Assembly: GCA_965209045.1 (NCBI GenBank)
Contig: CBDBPW010000003.1
Coordinates: 1,674,001-1,738,000 of the forward strand
Length of the DNA: 64,000 nucleotides
Origin: JAJEFO01 sp965209045
GTDB lineage: Bacteria; Pseudomonadota; Alphaproteobacteria; Rhodobacterales; Rhodobacteraceae
Direction of reading: 5' to 3'
Shown: positions 26,518 through 35,770 of the stretch, piece by piece
Numbering within the stretch: the stretch's first letter is position 1
Layout of the letters: each line of letters begins with the position of its first letter
Made by a program: the position numbers and the translations under genes
Notes under the pieces: generated by a model
The model's input: the letters and a program-made list of their open reading frames with translations, nothing else
What the model was told of the DNA's origin: nothing
Databases searched by the model: none

Positions 26518-26722
26518 GCCAAGCGCCTCCATTGCCAGGCACAGAATAGCCGCGCTCCGGATTCCTGACAACAATCCGGGTCCGCAACTTGCTCTGTTTT
26601 GCCTGGAACTGTTCGTAACGGCCTTATCGCCGACGCAATGCCGATCAGGCTCCTCAGGCCGCGTTCGGAAGTGTTGGTAGCAAATATTTTCTCATCGAGG
26701 CTCAGATCGGAACTTCCCTGAC

Positions 26723-27019
26723 TTAACCTGGCCGCACTTCCTCTATGGCAGCACGGATCTCCGTCGTTTGGTGCCGCACGCGTGGCCACGCTGTGGACAT
26801 CAACACAACAAAGCCTAGGTTGCTGCCCGTCAGGTCTTGTTGGTAGCGCATGTTTTGGTCCGTAGTGACCATGACATCATAGCCTTCCTCTTCGGCTTTG
26901 CGAATCAGACTCCCATTTTCCAGCAACTCCCATCCTCTATCTGCGCAACGATCCACGGAATGCTCCTGGAGGTGCCTCCGTAGAGGTGCCGGAGTCCCGC
27001 GGCAAAACGGGAATTTCAC
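26723..27019 (-). CDS. DUF5615 PIN-like protein, probable toxin of a DUF433/DUF5615 pair
   Basis: A 98-residue protein starting MKFPFCRGTPAPLRRHL at a GTG. VMVTTDQNMRYQQDL and VVLMSTAWPR match the compact PIN-like DUF5615 fold, in which aspartates of the TTDQN loop may bind metal. It is encoded directly after, and overlaps by 4 bp (GTGA), a DUF433 gene, the standard order for this toxin-antitoxin class. The usual start has a Lys-Phe-Leu-Phe-Asp motif; here the aspartate is a cysteine (FCRG), so an acidic residue may be lost. Confidence 0.75.
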   Translation of the reverse strand: MKFPFCRGTPAPLRRHLQEHSVDRCADRGWELLENGSLIRKAEEEGYDVMVTTDQNMRYQQDLTGSNLGFVVLMSTAWPRVRHQTTEIRAAIEEVRPG

Positions 27020-27243
27020 TCCCGGGCGACCGTCCTGAGGAACCCCACTACGTGCTTCGGGACCGCGGTCACCTGCCAATTCCTGACCTCAGGGCACCAC
27101 TCGATAAGTTCCTTCACGGTGGCCCCGCTCTCCAGGTTCTCGAACAGGGCGCTTGCCGGCACCCGGGTTCCCTCGAAGGCCCAGTCGCCACTGATCTTGC
27201 TGGAATCGCGTTCCACGGCCGGGCAATTCGTCCAGTCAGTCAA
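27016..27243 (-). CDS. DUF433 antitoxin-like protein
   Basis: A 75-residue protein with the DUF433 winged-helix pattern: KISGDWAFEGTRVPASALFEN, then GATVKELIEWCPEVRNWQV. The TTG at 27243 is chosen because GGAGG lies eight bases upstream and the domain begins at once. It precedes the DUF5615 gene with a 4-bp overlap. Such proteins probably bind DNA and neutralise the partner. Confidence 0.78.
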   Translation of the reverse strand: MTDWTNCPAVERDSSKISGDWAFEGTRVPASALFENLESGATVKELIEWCPEVRNWQVTAVPKHVVGFLRTVARE

Positions 27244-27430
27244 GGTATCGCCTCCTTGCCCGACGTGTCGTTGGCAGGTCGTGGATTGAACTCGGCCACA
27301 ACTGGCGCGCGACCATCCTCAACCGATCATTGTCTTGGCAGTCCGGACGCCGGCCCGTGCAAGTCAAGCACATTGCTGACGACACCGGCAGTGCGCCTCC
27401 CGTTTCGGGAGACGAAACGCTCCGGACCAT

Positions 27431-30400
27431 TCACCTTCGATAGACCAGCTCCGGCACCACTACCGGCCACTTGTCCCGCCTCACTTGATCGCGATACTCG
27501 TCGGCACCATCTTCCCGGAACCATACGCAGACTGCGTGCACCCTGCCCTCGACAAACGCGGCGCCTTCCGGAGGCTTGAAGCTCGTTGCAAGCCGTCCAA
27601 CCGGAACTTCGCGTTGATCCACGACCAGCCAGCGATCGCCCCTTTGCCTCAACCCGACGGGATCGCCGACGTTCAACCGCTCAAGGGCACGGAGCGCAAT
27701 GTGGCCCTCTCGGAGGCGTCCCGCATAGCTCAAGTCCACATTGGACAGTTCAGGCGTCCGATAGAGCTTGTCGCCACCCGAAACGTCAATCGGCTCAAGA
27801 CCCGGTTCCCGCCGCAGGAAGGCCGGATCATCAAGATCGCCGATGATCGGATGCCGCCGCTTCATCGACAGAAGGGCAAGGCTGCGACGCGCCCGGGTCA
27901 TGGCGACATAGTACAGCCTGCGTTCGGAATCCGGATCCATGTCCCGAGACCGCCCTGCCCAGCCGCCGTCAAGAATGACCACGTCATCGAATTCAAGGCC
28001 CTTGGCCCTGTGTGCCGTCAGGAGCAGCAGCCCCGATTGGCGCCGGCGCGCCTCATGGCTCCATTCGGCAAGCCATTCGAGCGCAACTCTTCGGTCGACT
28101 CGTGCCTCTCGGCCACCAAGTTCGCCGACCAGGGTCCCAACGCCTTCCTTCAGCAGCGTCCACCACTTGCCATCCGGTTGCCGCGCCGCCCAGTCGGCGA
28201 GCGACGAGGCGCTCAGGTTTGCATCCTTCCGGGCCGTCAACCAACTGATGAACGCCTGCGTCTCGCGCAGGCGCCAGAACTTCGCCGGCTTCTCCGTCGC
28301 GAACTGGACCGGGATGCCTTGCTCCTCGCACAGGCTCCGCACCGGCTCCAGGTATTCCCATTCCCGCGCAATCACGGCGACCCTCGCCCAGTCCCAGCCG
28401 GGAAGATCCAGGCCCGAGAGACGCCTCAGTTCCTTGAGGGCCAGCACCGCCTGCGCGTTCTTCGTGGAAGCCTCCTGGAGAATCTGCACACGTCCCCGGC
28501 CGACCACGTCCAGCCGCTCAAGCTCCCCGCCGGGCGGATCCGGTTTCCGGGCCGCATCAACAACAAGGTCATGGTCGGCCTTCATCCGCTCGCCTGCCTG
28601 CCTGATCACGCAGCTGGACGCGTTGATGATGTTCGCCGTGGACCGGTAGTTTTCGACCAGATGAGCCGGACGAGCCTTGTAGTCCTTCCCGAAGCGCCGG
28701 ATGTACTCGACGGAGGCGCCCTTGAAGCCATAGATGTTCTGATCATCGTCGCCCACGGCGAAGAGGCTCAACCGGCTGTCCCTGTCCTCGAGCGAACGAC
28801 CTGCGACGGCTGCAACCAGATTGTATTCGTCGCGTCCGACGTCCTGGTATTCATCTACGAGAATCCAGCGATACCCTTCGATCAACGTGTCGCGCTGCGC
28901 CTCGGCCTCTTCCTTCGCAAGTCCTTTGCCCTGCAGCAGATCGACCGCCTGTCGCAGCACTTCGTCGAATCGTTTCGGGTCCATGTCCACCTTGTCGGCG
29001 TCCCGCGCAAAGCTCGCGCCGACAAGGCGCATCGCGAGACCATGACATGTCAGGACAGTCACCCTCCGCGCGTCACTTCCAAGGAGCCTGGACAGCCGCT
29101 GGCGGATTTCAGTCGCGGCATGACGATTGTAGACCAGCACGAGAATGCCGCGCGGGTTCTCTTGGCGAACGCGAACCAGGTAGGCGATGCGATGCACCAG
29201 CACGCGCGTCTTGCCCGATCCAGGGCCCGCCAGGACAAGCACGTTCGTCTGCACGCGATCATCCGCAACGATTTGCGCCTGAACGGGATTCCCGAGATTC
29301 CCGACGATTGCCTGCCAGGATTCCGGTGTTGTCTGCCGTTGCAGGGTCGTTTCCGAAAGCGGCAGCCATTTCTTGACAAAGCCCTCCCTGTCCAGCGTGA
29401 AATAGTCGTCGGCGAGACGGAGCGCGTCGGGCATGGATGCCAGCCCGCGTCGGGCATAGGCCGACATGATGTGCGTCTGCAGGGTCTGTTCCTGGTAGTG
29501 CAGTTCCAGGGGCTTGAAGTCGGTGTCCGTGAAGTCGCGCCTTTCCGGCTCCAGGTGAACGGTGATGGCAGGTCGAAAGATCGTCAGGCCCTGACCAAGC
29601 GCAACGATGCCCTGTTCATGGAGCCAGAGTAGCGCCCTATCCAGGAACCCGGACAGATTCTTGATCTCGCCGGAGAGCTCAATGTCGCTCGAAACGGCTT
29701 CGATCAATGCTCCAAGGGTCGTGGAAACCTGAACATCCTTGCCACGTGCACCCCTTGGCGCGGCACGGGTCAATTCACCGAGGATGACCGCCGCGCCCTT
29801 GCGCCGCAATTCGGCGGTCTGCGCAAGCCTGTCCCAGTTTCGCTGCAGGCGAAGCGACAGAATCTCGCGATTGACCTTGCGGACGCGCAAGCTGCCGACT
29901 CCTTCGTCATCGTCACGACCGTCCCGCGCGATGCCTCGAACCAGACGCTCGACAATGTCGGGTCGAACGTTTGCATGCCCCGCATCTCTCAGTTCCTGGG
30001 AGGCGCTCCGGAGGAGGAGTTGCGAGCTTTCCTCGGCGGACATGTTCGGTGCCGCCTCGCGCAGCCTCATGACAAGGTCGGCCTCAAGGCTTGCGAATTC
30101 CGTCAACCGGCTTTCCGACGAGTCGTCCCCGCCCAAATGCACGAACACGGTGATCGACGTGTCGTTGGATGCGATCCCGAGCGATTCCAGATCGTTCAAC
30201 GCGCCGCGCAGCCGTCCCGGCGACAGCCCGGTGCGCCCGCAGAGCTCGTCGGTCGATACTCCCTTGTCCGGCGCGGCTTCGATGAGGCACCGAACGAGCC
30301 TGCGCAGCACATCTTGACGATTCTCCGGGATGGCTCCCTTGGCATCGATCAACCTGCCGGCTTCGTCGAGCGTGCGTATCTTGAGAGATGAAGGGAAAAT

Positions 30401-32575
30401 TCGCACTCGGTTCTCTTCGCGCCTCAGGAGCACTGCATCCTCGAGCCATGCCACTGCAATCTTGACGCGGTGATCGTCCGTCAGCGTGTCCTGCATGGAG
30501 TCTTGGTCGTCGTCTTCCCTGGCAATCTCTCCCGGAGTTGCAACGACTTCGCCGGATCTCCTGGCGTGGTTGTCCAGGCGCCGGATGGCCTTCAGGACGC
30601 CATTGATGTCACGCCGGTCGAGACGGGACCGCGCGGAAAGGCTGAACTGTCGCTCGATGTCGTCAATGCTGAACAGCAACACGCAGCGAGCGGCATCGCC
30701 ATCACGGCCAGCGCGCCCTGCCTCCTGAAGGTAGTTTTCGAGCGAGCCCGGAATGTCTGCATGCACGACAAGGCGAATGTCGGGCTTGTCGATACCCATT
30801 CCGAAGGCGTTCGTCGCAGCGATCACTCGAAGCGAGCCGTCGCCAAACTGCTGCTGCACGTCCCGCTTTTCCTCGGGCTTGAGCCCGGCATGATAATGGG
30901 CGGCTGAAAACCCCTGGCTTCTCAGGAACTCGGCAGCCTCCTCTGCGGACTTCCGGATCGAACAGTAGACGATCGCGCCGGACCCGCCCGCCTTCGGAAG
31001 CCCGTGCTGCAGCACGGAAACGATGTCGCCATGCTTGCGGCGCCTCTCGGTCGGCACGATCTCGAAGTCGAGGTTGTGCCGCTTCGCGCCGCCGTCGATC
31101 AGCTTCAGTTCAATCCCGAGAACGGCCAGAAAGTGACCCGTGATGTCCTTGATCACGCCCGGCTTGGCCGTTGCCGTCAGGCAGATCAGCGGCGCGGGAC
31201 CGCTTTCGCCTGAATATTCCTTGATGAAGCGGGCCGCATAACGGTAGTCCGGCCTGAAGTCATGCCCCCATTTCGAGACGCAATGCGCCTCGTCAAACAC
31301 CCAGTGCCCGACTTCCCGCTGCTCCAGGATCGAACGCACCGACGGGCTGCGCAACTGTTCCGGGGAGATCAACAGGATGGCCGCATCGCCAAGCCTCACC
31401 TGGTCAAGCGCGTCCTGCCGCTCCGGCATCGAAAGCATGCCGTTTACCGTGACGCATGCGGTGATTCCCTGGCTGCGAAGGCCCGCCACCTGGTCGGCCA
31501 TAAGTGCTACCAGCGGCGAGATCACGACCGTCAGCGCGCCAGTCCGCCGGTACTGCGCGAGCGCCGGCAACTGGTAGCAGATCGACTTTCCGGTGCCGGT
31601 CGGCAGGATTCCGAGAGTAGGCACCTTCGACATCGCGTTTGCGACGATGGTCTCCTGAAGGGAATGTCCATCCGGCGTTGCGGGTCTTGGCCTGAACGCT
31701 TCGAATCCGAACCAGGTCTTTAACTGGTCGACCGGATCGCCTTGTGATCGGCACCACTTGCAGGCTGGATCGCTGCACGGCATGTCACGGAGTTCCCGAA
31801 CGAGTTCGCCAGCGCGCGGAAACTGATGACGCACCCAGGGCGGCATCACGGAATTCTCCCCGGCTACCATGACCCAGGAAAGCGCATAGGCAAGCGGCCA
31901 GCCATGCTGTTCGGATTGCGGGAGGGCCGATTCAGTCCGCAGCGCACAGGCTCGCTCCCGCAGGAGCTCACGAATCGCTTCTTGCGCGGCGAGTGCGTTC
32001 GGGCGTGGCGCCTCTCTGACCAACGCGAACACTGAATCGAAACCGGGGCCGTTCCTGTCATTGCCTGCGAGCCAGTGGAGAGCGATGAGCAACTCCGGCC
32101 TCTGCCGATTGAGACCCCGAAGCCTGTCGATCTGGTCCTTCAGGACGTCGAGAACCAGTTCTGCATCGTAAAGGGGTTCGCTGACACGTTCGGCCTGAAG
32201 TCGGCCATCGAGATAATGCTTGACCAGGCGATGGTACGGGTTGCGCGGGAAGGCGATCGGATTCAGCCACAGCGTATCGATCACCTTCCTGGAGAGAATC
32301 CGCAGACCAGGACGTTTGGCCGCAAGATGGCGCGCGTCGAAAAATATGATGTTGTGGCCGAGCAGGAATTCGGCTCCGTCGGCATAGTCGTCAAGCTCGT
32401 CGAAGGCATGCGCGAGGGATCCGCGATTGTAGACGAATGGCCTCGCATTGCCTGGCCGAATGGCTGCAAAGCTCTTGATGCGGTCGCCATTCGGATCGAC
32501 TTCGAGGTCGATAGAGACACATCTGGAAAGAAACTCTGCCGATGCTGCCGCCTGCTGTCGCAACCCGTCTTCCAA
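27431..32575 (-). CDS. Exonuclease-RecQ-UvrD triple-fusion helicase
   Basis: A 1714-residue protein with three enzyme modules. Residues 16-150: a DEDD 3'-5' exonuclease fold (D23, E25 in SIDLEVD; D80 in HNIIFFDARHL; DAELVLDVL at 137-145). Residues 300-640: a RecQ-type superfamily 2 helicase, Walker A LPTGTGKS (324-331), DEAH 428-431, QEAGRAGRDG 617-626. Residues 1095-1600: a UvrD/Rep superfamily 1 helicase, Walker A AGPGSGKT (1116-1123), DEYQ 1241-1244, GDDDQNIYGFKGA (1275-1287) and VAMTRAR. A C-x4-C-x2-C cluster at 267-275 may bind zinc. A TTG start follows GGAAGG. It lies downstream of a SNF2 helicase on the same strand, so the two probably act together on DNA ends or forks. Confidence 0.88.
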   Translation of the reverse strand: MEDGLRQQAAASAEFLSRCVSIDLEVDPNGDRIKSFAAIRPGNARPFVYNRGSLAHAFDELDDYADGAEFLLGHNIIFFDARHLAAKRPGLRILSRKVIDTLWLNPIAFPRNPYHRLVKHYLDGRLQAERVSEPLYDAELVLDVLKDQIDRLRGLNRQRPELLIALHWLAGNDRNGPGFDSVFALVREAPRPNALAAQEAIRELLRERACALRTESALPQSEQHGWPLAYALSWVMVAGENSVMPPWVRHQFPRAGELVRELRDMPCSDPACKWCRSQGDPVDQLKTWFGFEAFRPRPATPDGHSLQETIVANAMSKVPTLGILPTGTGKSICYQLPALAQYRRTGALTVVISPLVALMADQVAGLRSQGITACVTVNGMLSMPERQDALDQVRLGDAAILLISPEQLRSPSVRSILEQREVGHWVFDEAHCVSKWGHDFRPDYRYAARFIKEYSGESGPAPLICLTATAKPGVIKDITGHFLAVLGIELKLIDGGAKRHNLDFEIVPTERRRKHGDIVSVLQHGLPKAGGSGAIVYCSIRKSAEEAAEFLRSQGFSAAHYHAGLKPEEKRDVQQQFGDGSLRVIAATNAFGMGIDKPDIRLVVHADIPGSLENYLQEAGRAGRDGDAARCVLLFSIDDIERQFSLSARSRLDRRDINGVLKAIRRLDNHARRSGEVVATPGEIAREDDDQDSMQDTLTDDHRVKIAVAWLEDAVLLRREENRVRIFPSSLKIRTLDEAGRLIDAKGAIPENRQDVLRRLVRCLIEAAPDKGVSTDELCGRTGLSPGRLRGALNDLESLGIASNDTSITVFVHLGGDDSSESRLTEFASLEADLVMRLREAAPNMSAEESSQLLLRSASQELRDAGHANVRPDIVERLVRGIARDGRDDDEGVGSLRVRKVNREILSLRLQRNWDRLAQTAELRRKGAAVILGELTRAAPRGARGKDVQVSTTLGALIEAVSSDIELSGEIKNLSGFLDRALLWLHEQGIVALGQGLTIFRPAITVHLEPERRDFTDTDFKPLELHYQEQTLQTHIMSAYARRGLASMPDALRLADDYFTLDREGFVKKWLPLSETTLQRQTTPESWQAIVGNLGNPVQAQIVADDRVQTNVLVLAGPGSGKTRVLVHRIAYLVRVRQENPRGILVLVYNRHAATEIRQRLSRLLGSDARRVTVLTCHGLAMRLVGASFARDADKVDMDPKRFDEVLRQAVDLLQGKGLAKEEAEAQRDTLIEGYRWILVDEYQDVGRDEYNLVAAVAGRSLEDRDSRLSLFAVGDDDQNIYGFKGASVEYIRRFGKDYKARPAHLVENYRSTANIINASSCVIRQAGERMKADHDLVVDAARKPDPPGGELERLDVVGRGRVQILQEASTKNAQAVLALKELRRLSGLDLPGWDWARVAVIAREWEYLEPVRSLCEEQGIPVQFATEKPAKFWRLRETQAFISWLTARKDANLSASSLADWAARQPDGKWWTLLKEGVGTLVGELGGREARVDRRVALEWLAEWSHEARRRQSGLLLLTAHRAKGLEFDDVVILDGGWAGRSRDMDPDSERRLYYVAMTRARRSLALLSMKRRHPIIGDLDDPAFLRREPGLEPIDVSGGDKLYRTPELSNVDLSYAGRLREGHIALRALERLNVGDPVGLRQRGDRWLVVDQREVPVGRLATSFKPPEGAAFVEGRVHAVCVWFREDGADEYRDQVRRDKWPVVVPELVYRR

Positions 32576-32653
32576 TTGACACCTTCCAAGCGTGACGTCT
32601 CCGCGCCTTTCGCTTCCCGCATTCTTCCTGATCTTGCAAATCCTTCCCCAATT

Positions 32654-32944
32654 TCACTTCGCAGCGCAACAACCAGCGCGCCGGTGCGTGCGGGACCTGG
32701 CGGATCGGGCCAAATGCACTCGAAACCGCAAATGTTCCACGAACTGGCTTACTGGATTCGTGCCGGAAATGCCGACAGAGCACTTGAAGGGAACCCGAAG
32801 GTGCACGAACCGAGCGATGCAGCCCCGCTCGTGTCCCAAGAGATGCATGGCTTCAAGGCTGACCAATTCACCGGTCGGAACAGGCATGCCGACGCCCTTG
32901 GCGTCGTCCGGAGAGTTCGCCTCGGGTTCCGTCGCATCTTGCAA
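32654..32944 (-). CDS. Possible small ORF between the two helicase genes
   Basis: A 96-codon frame lying entirely in the 381-bp gap between the SNF2 stop and the RecQ-fusion start, on the same strand. It starts at a TTG 12 bp after the SNF2 stop, has a mostly G/C third position, and reads more like protein (TGELVSLEAMHLL, then RVPFKCSVGISG) than the other frames, ending in an arginine-rich tail. No ribosome site or family was recognised. Without it the gap would be an unusually long spacer inside a putative operon. Confidence 0.25.
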   Translation of the reverse strand: MQDATEPEANSPDDAKGVGMPVPTGELVSLEAMHLLGHERGCIARFVHLRVPFKCSVGISGTNPVSQFVEHLRFRVHLARSARSRTHRRAGCCAAK

Positions 32945-32956
32945 GGCAGGCGGGCA

Positions 32957-35770
32957 TCACTGGCCAAGGACATGCGACGCCGAGGCCTCGGCGACCGCGC
33001 CTCTCGCGTATGCCAGAATCTCGCCGGCACTCTTCAGGTCGTCCTGTCCGTTGATTGAGCCGTAGCCTTCTATGTCGTCGTCGGACTTGTCGTCGCCAAT
33101 GCACAGCCACATCGACTTGTTCAGGAGCTCTTCGGGCAGGTGGCCCGAGGCGGCAAGCCTCTCGCATACGGTCGCAGCGGATTCCTTCCCCTCGCCCGCC
33201 GCGTCCTCACAGGCCTTCGACAGCGACCAAATCACGTCCTCCGCAATGCCGGACGCGTGCGTGACCGCCTCTTCCGCGAATCCACCGCCCGCCAGCAACG
33301 TCGCCATGCGAAACTTGCGTTCCGCGGACTCCAGCAAGGTGCGCGCTTCCGCAAGTCGCACTTTCGCCCGTTCCTGCTTCGGGTCAGCGCGGCTGGTCTG
33401 GTACAGGACTTCCGCCGTGCTCGACGTGAGCTTCAGGAAACCGGAGGCCTCCAGCTGAAGCATCTTCTCGTGGGTCTCCCGGTCGAGCGTCCTTACGGCA
33501 ATGCCGGAGGCATCGTCGCCGTATGCACTGACGTTGCCGTCATCGTCCGGGTCAACGACGGCCAGCAGCGACTTCTGGCCGTCTTCCGATTCCCGCATCT
33601 CCAGCGTGACCAGCCGGTCGCCGTACGCTTCCCTGAACCGGTCAAGGATTTGAACTTCGGGCTTGGGAGTCCGCTCCTTCGGAACAACGGCCCCCATGAC
33701 CTCTTCCAGGCGCTGGAGAAACGCGGCCCTGCCAGACGGCAGGTTCAGAGTGCCGGACTCTGACTCACCGTCCAGGACAGCCCCGGCCACGGCCTTCTTC
33801 TGCTCAATGAGAAAGAGCATGTTATGCTCGATCGAGTTCTCGCTGACCAGATTCGCGACGGTCACCGAACGCTTCTGGTGCTTTCGCCATGCACGGGCGA
33901 TTCTCTGTTCCAGCTTGGCTGGATTCCACGGCTGGTCGAGATTGACGACCGCATTGGCGACCTGCAGGTTCAACCCGGTCCCGCCACTCTCGGACGAAAG
34001 GAACACCCGGCAGTCCGGATCTTCCTTGAACCTGCTGATTTCGGCCTTTCTCTGCTTCTGCGGCACCGAACCCGTGTGCAGCGCGTAGTCTATGCCGATG
34101 TCGCCCAGGAGCGACTGCACAAGCGACAGCATGCGGACCCACTCAGAAAAGATGATCACCTTGGAATCGGCATCGCCCAGCAGCTCCTCGAGTATGCGTT
34201 CCAGTTCGTCCAGCTTCGGGCAGTCACGCACCTTCTCGTCGAGAATGTACGGCGTGTCACAGATCATGCGCATGCAGGCCAAGCCGAGCTGCAGCCGCTT
34301 GAACTCCGCTTCCGTCAGCGGACGTCGGCGGGCGATCGAGGCGATTCTGGCAACCAGGAGAGCATAGTCCTCGTAGCGCGCCTGCTGTTCTTCGGTCATC
34401 GGCACGAAGTAGTTGTTGACCGTGCGGCCGGGAAGGTCGTCCTCCACCTCGACCTTGCGGCGTCTCAACATGTACGGCTTCACGCGCTGGCCGAGCTCGT
34501 CCAGGTTTTTGTAGCCGATCGCCCGGCCCCGGTCGTCGAGACGGTAGTACTGGCGGTTGAACCGAAACAGGGGTCCGAGGATCGTGGGATCCAGGAATTG
34601 CAGAATCGAGTAGATTTCGTCGATCCGGTTCTCGATCGGCGTGCCGGTGAGCACGAAGGCAAACCGGCTCTGGAGCTGCTTGACCGCGGTGGCGGTCTTC
34701 GTGCGCCAGTTCTTGATGCGCTGGGCTTCGTCGAGAATGACGATGTCAGGCTGAAGCAGTTTCTGAAGGTCCGCCCCGTCGATCAGGATCTGCTCGTAGT
34801 TGGCAATCGTGAAGAATTCCGGGTTCCTGTAGGCCTCAAGCCTCGCGGCGCGAGGTCCGAAGACGGTGCGGTAGGGCAGCTTCGTTGCGGCTTCGATCTG
34901 CTCTGCCCATTCCGACTTCAGCGAAGCGGGGCAGACAACAAGCGCGCGTCCGACGCCTTCGGTCTGTCTCAGGAGCTCGCAGGCGGCCAATGCCTGACAG
35001 GTCTTTCCCAGCCCCATTTCGTCCGCCAAGAGCGCGCGTTCCTTGAAGGCCAGGTGCATCATTCCCTCACGCTGGTAGGGAAACAGCGGGAAGTTCAGCA
35101 CTTCGAAGGTCCGCTCGCCCGCATCCACCGCGTCAAGAAACGCAGCTCGTCTCATTGCCGGTCGCTCCCGCGCAAGCTGCCGGTCCTTCCATTTGTCCAG
35201 CAACCTGGAGACGCGGACATGGCGCGGGTGCTCGTCGGCTACCCGCCTCAGGCTTGCGAGAGACCGATCGTCTTGCAGTCGCTGGAATTCCTTGAGCCGG
35301 CTTTCGACCACTTCGCGGACGTCTGCGGGAAAGTGCCCGTCGGGCAGCAACATGGCAGGCGACGCGTCGCTCATGGATTGGAGATGCACCTCGATGCGAG
35401 GAGACTGGCCGCCTGCCGAACCTGGACGCATCCGGCTTCCGGAATTGGCAATCAGGTTGAGCACGCCCTCGACATGCTTGCACGTCCCCAGCCCGGCGAC
35501 TTCAAAGTCACGGCAAGTGCATGAATTCACCCGACGCTCGAGGTGCCTGATTTCAACCACGTAAGCGCTTCCGGTGCTGGACTTAACCCGAAACGATCCG
35601 AATGCCCGAAATTCAGGTTCCAGTTCCTCGAATTCGGCAACTTCGGTAATTCCCCTCCATCGCCGGCGCTCGATTTCCTCCTCGTCCGTTGTGTTCCAGC
35701 CAAGAAATTCCGGTCGCTTCGGCCCCGACGCCTTTCGGGCCTTCCTTGCTCGCTTTGCTGGCTTGGACAT
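32957..35770 (-). CDS. SWIM-SNF2 helicase with C-terminal HEPN-like region
   Basis: A 937-residue Swi2/Snf2 ATPase. Order: basic N-terminus (SKPAKRARKARK), SWIM zinc finger with C84, C86, C97 and H99, then the ATPase with Walker A DEMGLGKT (250-257), DEAQ 347-350, LTGTPIENR (374-382), and helicase C motifs FSEWVRM and RIARAWRKHQ (623-632). Residues 800-937 form an alpha-helical tail whose AERKFRMATLLAGGGFAEEA and late YARGAVAEA resemble a HEPN domain, but the R-x4-6-H nuclease motif is missing. SNF2 proteins move along duplex DNA and displace bound proteins. The ATG at 35770 follows AAGGAG. Same strand as the RecQ fusion. Confidence 0.88.
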   Translation of the reverse strand: MSKPAKRARKARKASGPKRPEFLGWNTTDEEEIERRRWRGITEVAEFEELEPEFRAFGSFRVKSSTGSAYVVEIRHLERRVNSCTCRDFEVAGLGTCKHVEGVLNLIANSGSRMRPGSAGGQSPRIEVHLQSMSDASPAMLLPDGHFPADVREVVESRLKEFQRLQDDRSLASLRRVADEHPRHVRVSRLLDKWKDRQLARERPAMRRAAFLDAVDAGERTFEVLNFPLFPYQREGMMHLAFKERALLADEMGLGKTCQALAACELLRQTEGVGRALVVCPASLKSEWAEQIEAATKLPYRTVFGPRAARLEAYRNPEFFTIANYEQILIDGADLQKLLQPDIVILDEAQRIKNWRTKTATAVKQLQSRFAFVLTGTPIENRIDEIYSILQFLDPTILGPLFRFNRQYYRLDDRGRAIGYKNLDELGQRVKPYMLRRRKVEVEDDLPGRTVNNYFVPMTEEQQARYEDYALLVARIASIARRRPLTEAEFKRLQLGLACMRMICDTPYILDEKVRDCPKLDELERILEELLGDADSKVIIFSEWVRMLSLVQSLLGDIGIDYALHTGSVPQKQRKAEISRFKEDPDCRVFLSSESGGTGLNLQVANAVVNLDQPWNPAKLEQRIARAWRKHQKRSVTVANLVSENSIEHNMLFLIEQKKAVAGAVLDGESESGTLNLPSGRAAFLQRLEEVMGAVVPKERTPKPEVQILDRFREAYGDRLVTLEMRESEDGQKSLLAVVDPDDDGNVSAYGDDASGIAVRTLDRETHEKMLQLEASGFLKLTSSTAEVLYQTSRADPKQERAKVRLAEARTLLESAERKFRMATLLAGGGFAEEAVTHASGIAEDVIWSLSKACEDAAGEGKESAATVCERLAASGHLPEELLNKSMWLCIGDDKSDDDIEGYGSINGQDDLKSAGEILAYARGAVAEASASHVLGQ

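Noticed and set aside
27485..29632. Antisense frame of 715 codons inside the RecQ-UvrD fusion gene
   Set aside because: No domains, shadow composition; the minus frame has intact helicase motifs.
33824..35524. Antisense frame of 566 codons inside the SNF2 gene
   Set aside because: Same reason; no signal, membrane segment or motif.
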